From assembly GCA_016201575.1 (NCBI GenBank), contig JACQCN010000109.1, positions 1 to 5,120 of the forward strand: a stretch of DNA of 5,120 bases. Direction: 5' to 3'. This document shows, piece after piece, positions 3,496-5,120 of this stretch (the stretch's first letter is position 1; every line of letters starts with the position of its first letter). A program made the position numbers and the translations under genes. This DNA is from Candidatus Rokuibacteriota bacterium (GTDB lineage Bacteria > Methylomirabilota > Methylomirabilia > Rokubacteriales > CSP1-6). Under the pieces are notes generated by a model, which saw nothing but the letters and a program-made list of their open reading frames with translations, was not told the origin of the DNA and made no database searches.

Positions 3496-5120
3496 TGGCG
3501 CTCTCCTTCCGGCGCGCGCGGCCGGACGGCGACCACCTCGCCGCCGAACTGCCCGAGCGCCGCCTGTATAGCCGGGTGCTCCTGCACGCCGCCGGTCTCG
3601 CCCTCGCCCGACGCGATCTCGATCCGCGCGGCGCCCGCGAGGTGACGGCGCACGGCCTGGGTCACCAGCTCGCGGTTGGCGCGATCGGCGAGCATCTCGC
3701 GATGGAAGTGGTTGCCGTCGAGCCGGATCAGGAGCTGGCCGTCGGTCAGGCTCAGCGGAGTCGCCTGGTTCACCACGGCGCCCAGCATCGCCTTGACCCG
3801 CGTCACCTCCTCGACCACCCGCGCCCAGCCGGCAGCGAGATCGGCGCCCGGCGCCGCCGGGGACGGCGCGGGAGCGCGCGGCGCCTCGGCCGGCGCCTCC
3901 ATGCGCTCCAGCGGACGTCGCGCCACCGCGGCCGCCTCCGGCCGATCGGGAGCGCGCCGCGGCGCCGCTGCCAGCAGGTCCTCCTGCATCGCGGGTCTCG
4001 GCGCGGCCGGCATTGCCACCGACATCCGGCGCAGCCGCGCCTCGGCCTCGTCCACCTTCCGCAGCAGCTCGTCGATCGCGGTGGGGACCGGCCGCCGGGC
4101 GGCGCGCACCGCGGCGATCTCGAGCTCCACGCGCGGGTGCGGCGACTCCCGCATCTGGGCGTCGGCCTCGAGGAAGGCGCGGAGCAGGTAGAGCAGCTCG
4201 TCGAGGCTCACCGGCTCGCCCAGCGCGCGCCGCTCGTTGGCCTCTGCCGGCGTCAGGTCGGGCGGCTTCGCCGTCGGCGCCGCCTTCAGCACCAGCACCT
4301 GCCGCAGCAGCTCGATCGTCTCCCGCGCCAGCGCCTCCGGGTCCTCGCCGTCGCGGGCCGCGCGGTCGATTGCCTCGAGCGCCGCCGCCGCGTCGTGGGC
4401 GATCATCGCCGCGGCGAAGCGGCGGACCTGCTCCGGCGCCGTCGTCCCCAGGAGCTGCGCCGTGGCCGCCGCCTCGAGCGCCCCGCCGCCGTAGGCGAGC
4501 ACCGTGTCGAGCAGGGACAGCGCGTCGCGGAGCGAGCCCTCGGCCGCGCGCACGATCAGCGGGAGCGCGGCCGGATCGAACTTCACGCCCTCGTCGGTGA
4601 GGATCTTCGTGAGCGTGGCCACCAGCGTCTCGGGCGGGATCGGCCGGAAGTCGAAGCGCTGCACGCGCGAGAGGATCGTGAGGGGAATCTCGCGCGGGTC
4701 GGTGGTGGCGAGGACGAAGACGATGTGGGCGGGCGGCTCCTCCAGGGTCTTCAGCAGGGCGTCGAACGCGTCCGCGGTGAGCTGGTGGACCTCGTCGATG
4801 ATGTAGACCTTGAAGCGGCCCCGCGCCGGGGCGTACTTGACGTTCTCGCGCAGCGTCCGGATGTCGTCGATCCGCCGGTTCGAGGCCGCGTCGATCTCGA
4901 TCACGTCGACGGCCGCGCCCGCCTGCATCTCCCGACACGCCGCGCAGGTGCCGCACGGCTCGGCGCCCGTGCGCGCCGGGCAGAGCAGCGCCTTGGCGAG
5001 GAGGCGCGCCGTCGTGGTCTTCCCCACCCCGCGGGGCCCCGCGAAGAGATAGGCGTGTGCGATCCGGCCGGCGGCGAGCGCGTTCTTGAGCGTGCGCGTG
5101 ATCGGCTCCTGGCCGACCAC
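3492..5120 (-). CDS. dnaX: DNA polymerase III subunit gamma/tau (clamp loader), 5'-partial
   Basis: DnaX is the AAA+ ATPase of the clamp loader that opens the beta sliding clamp and loads it onto primed DNA; the tau form also tethers the polymerase. The 542 visible residues begin at VVGQE-like sequence, so about 20 N-terminal residues (the usual S-Y-x-x-L-A-R-K-Y-R-P stretch) lie past the window edge; the terminal GTG is an internal Val, not the start. Motifs by visible-residue number: Walker A GPRGVGKTT (28-36); zinc-binding C47, C56, C59, C62; Walker B IIDEVH (107-112); sensor 1 LATTDP (137-142); arginine-finger SR (151-152), here SRV where SRC is usual; sensor 2 GSLRDA (195-200). A Pro/Ala-rich linker at about 370-428 precedes a C-terminal domain (AAGWARVVEEVTRVK ... 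IRLDGNHFHREML). At about 562 residues it is a tau-like full-length form. TGA is at 3494-3492, overlapping ybaB. Confidence 0.96.
   Translation of the reverse strand: MVGQEPITRTLKNALAAGRIAHAYLFAGPRGVGKTTTARLLAKALLCPARTGAEPCGTCAACREMQAGAAVDVIEIDAASNRRIDDIRTLRENVKYAPARGRFKVYIIDEVHQLTADAFDALLKTLEEPPAHIVFVLATTDPREIPLTILSRVQRFDFRPIPPETLVATLTKILTDEGVKFDPAALPLIVRAAEGSLRDALSLLDTVLAYGGGALEAAATAQLLGTTAPEQVRRFAAAMIAHDAAAALEAIDRAARDGEDPEALARETIELLRQVLVLKAAPTAKPPDLTPAEANERRALGEPVSLDELLYLLRAFLEADAQMRESPHPRVELEIAAVRAARRPVPTAIDELLRKVDEAEARLRRMSVAMPAAPRPAMQEDLLAAAPRRAPDRPEAAAVARRPLERMEAPAEAPRAPAPSPAAPGADLAAGWARVVEEVTRVKAMLGAVVNQATPLSLTDGQLLIRLDGNHFHREMLADRANRELVTQAVRRHLAGAARIEIASGEGETGGVQEHPAIQAALGQFGGEVVAVRPRAPEGERQ
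3503..3508 (-). promoter_or_regulatory. ybaB Shine-Dalgarno inside the end of dnaX
   Basis: Minus-strand AAGGAG lies 7 nt before the ybaB GTG, within the last codons of dnaX. Together with the GTGA start/stop overlap it sets the ybaB start and suggests translational coupling with dnaX. Confidence 0.65.

Noticed and set aside
2854..3645. Plus-strand open frame across recR and ybaB.
   Set aside because: It is the antisense of two well-supported genes and is His/Leu/Asp-rich, as expected of an antisense shadow.
3496..4956. The ybaB frame stays open upstream through most of dnaX, giving an apparent 591-residue protein or DnaX-YbaB fusion.
   Set aside because: The upstream part is Arg/Gly/Ala-rich nonsense typical of a shadow frame in GC-rich DNA, while the dnaX frame has all AAA+ motifs; ybaB has its own ribosome binding site and GTG.
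3492..5120. Programmed frameshift in dnaX to make a short gamma form, as in E. coli or Thermus.
   Set aside because: I found no A-rich slippery heptamer or A-run followed by a hairpin in the coding strand of the visible gene; only the full-length form is supported.

Overview
The window is GC-rich (roughly two thirds G+C or more), gene-dense bacterial chromosome. The compact dnaX-ybaB-recR operon, GTG starts, high GC and Ala/Arg-rich proteins suggest an uncultured soil or groundwater lineage such as Rokubacteria/Methylomirabilota (NC10) or a deltaproteobacterial relative. This placement is inferred from the style of the proteins, not from any search.

Layout. Positions 1-168 (+) are the 3' end of a gene cut by the window edge; its C-terminus carries a small Ada-type/nuclease-tail zinc motif (H-x3-C ... 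C-x2-C). A possible 62-residue membrane-anchored zinc-ribbon protein follows (211-399, +). Positions 400-537 hold no gene that I can support. Positions 538-2029 (+) encode an RNase II/R-family exoribonuclease of the short type (no cold-shock domains). It is broken by a frameshift at about 1816-1820 that separates the RNB catalytic domain from the C-terminal S1 RNA-binding domain. Positions 2030-2210 hold no clear gene. Positions 2211-2450 (+) encode the last ~80 residues of a tyrosine recombinase, a fossil whose stop codon lies 1 bp from the encoded CCA end of tRNA-Asn(GTT) (2452-2527, -). This is the arrangement left by an element that integrated at the 3' end of a tRNA gene.

The right half (5120-2569, all -) is the DNA replication/repair operon dnaX -> ybaB (ebfC) -> recR, with tRNA-Asn 41 bp further downstream on the same strand. 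dnaX lacks only its first ~20 codons, which lie beyond the window. Its TGA overlaps the GTG start of ybaB, and the ybaB TAA forms part of the recR Shine-Dalgarno sequence, so all three genes are probably translationally coupled. DnaX is the clamp-loader ATPase, YbaB a small DNA-binding protein and RecR the recombination mediator; this gene order is widespread in bacteria.

I see no CRISPR array, complete mobile element or clearly new system. The points most worth a second look are the integrase fossil at tRNA-Asn, the frameshift in the RNB/S1 exonuclease, the partial zinc-motif gene at the left edge and the degenerate zinc-ribbon ORF.
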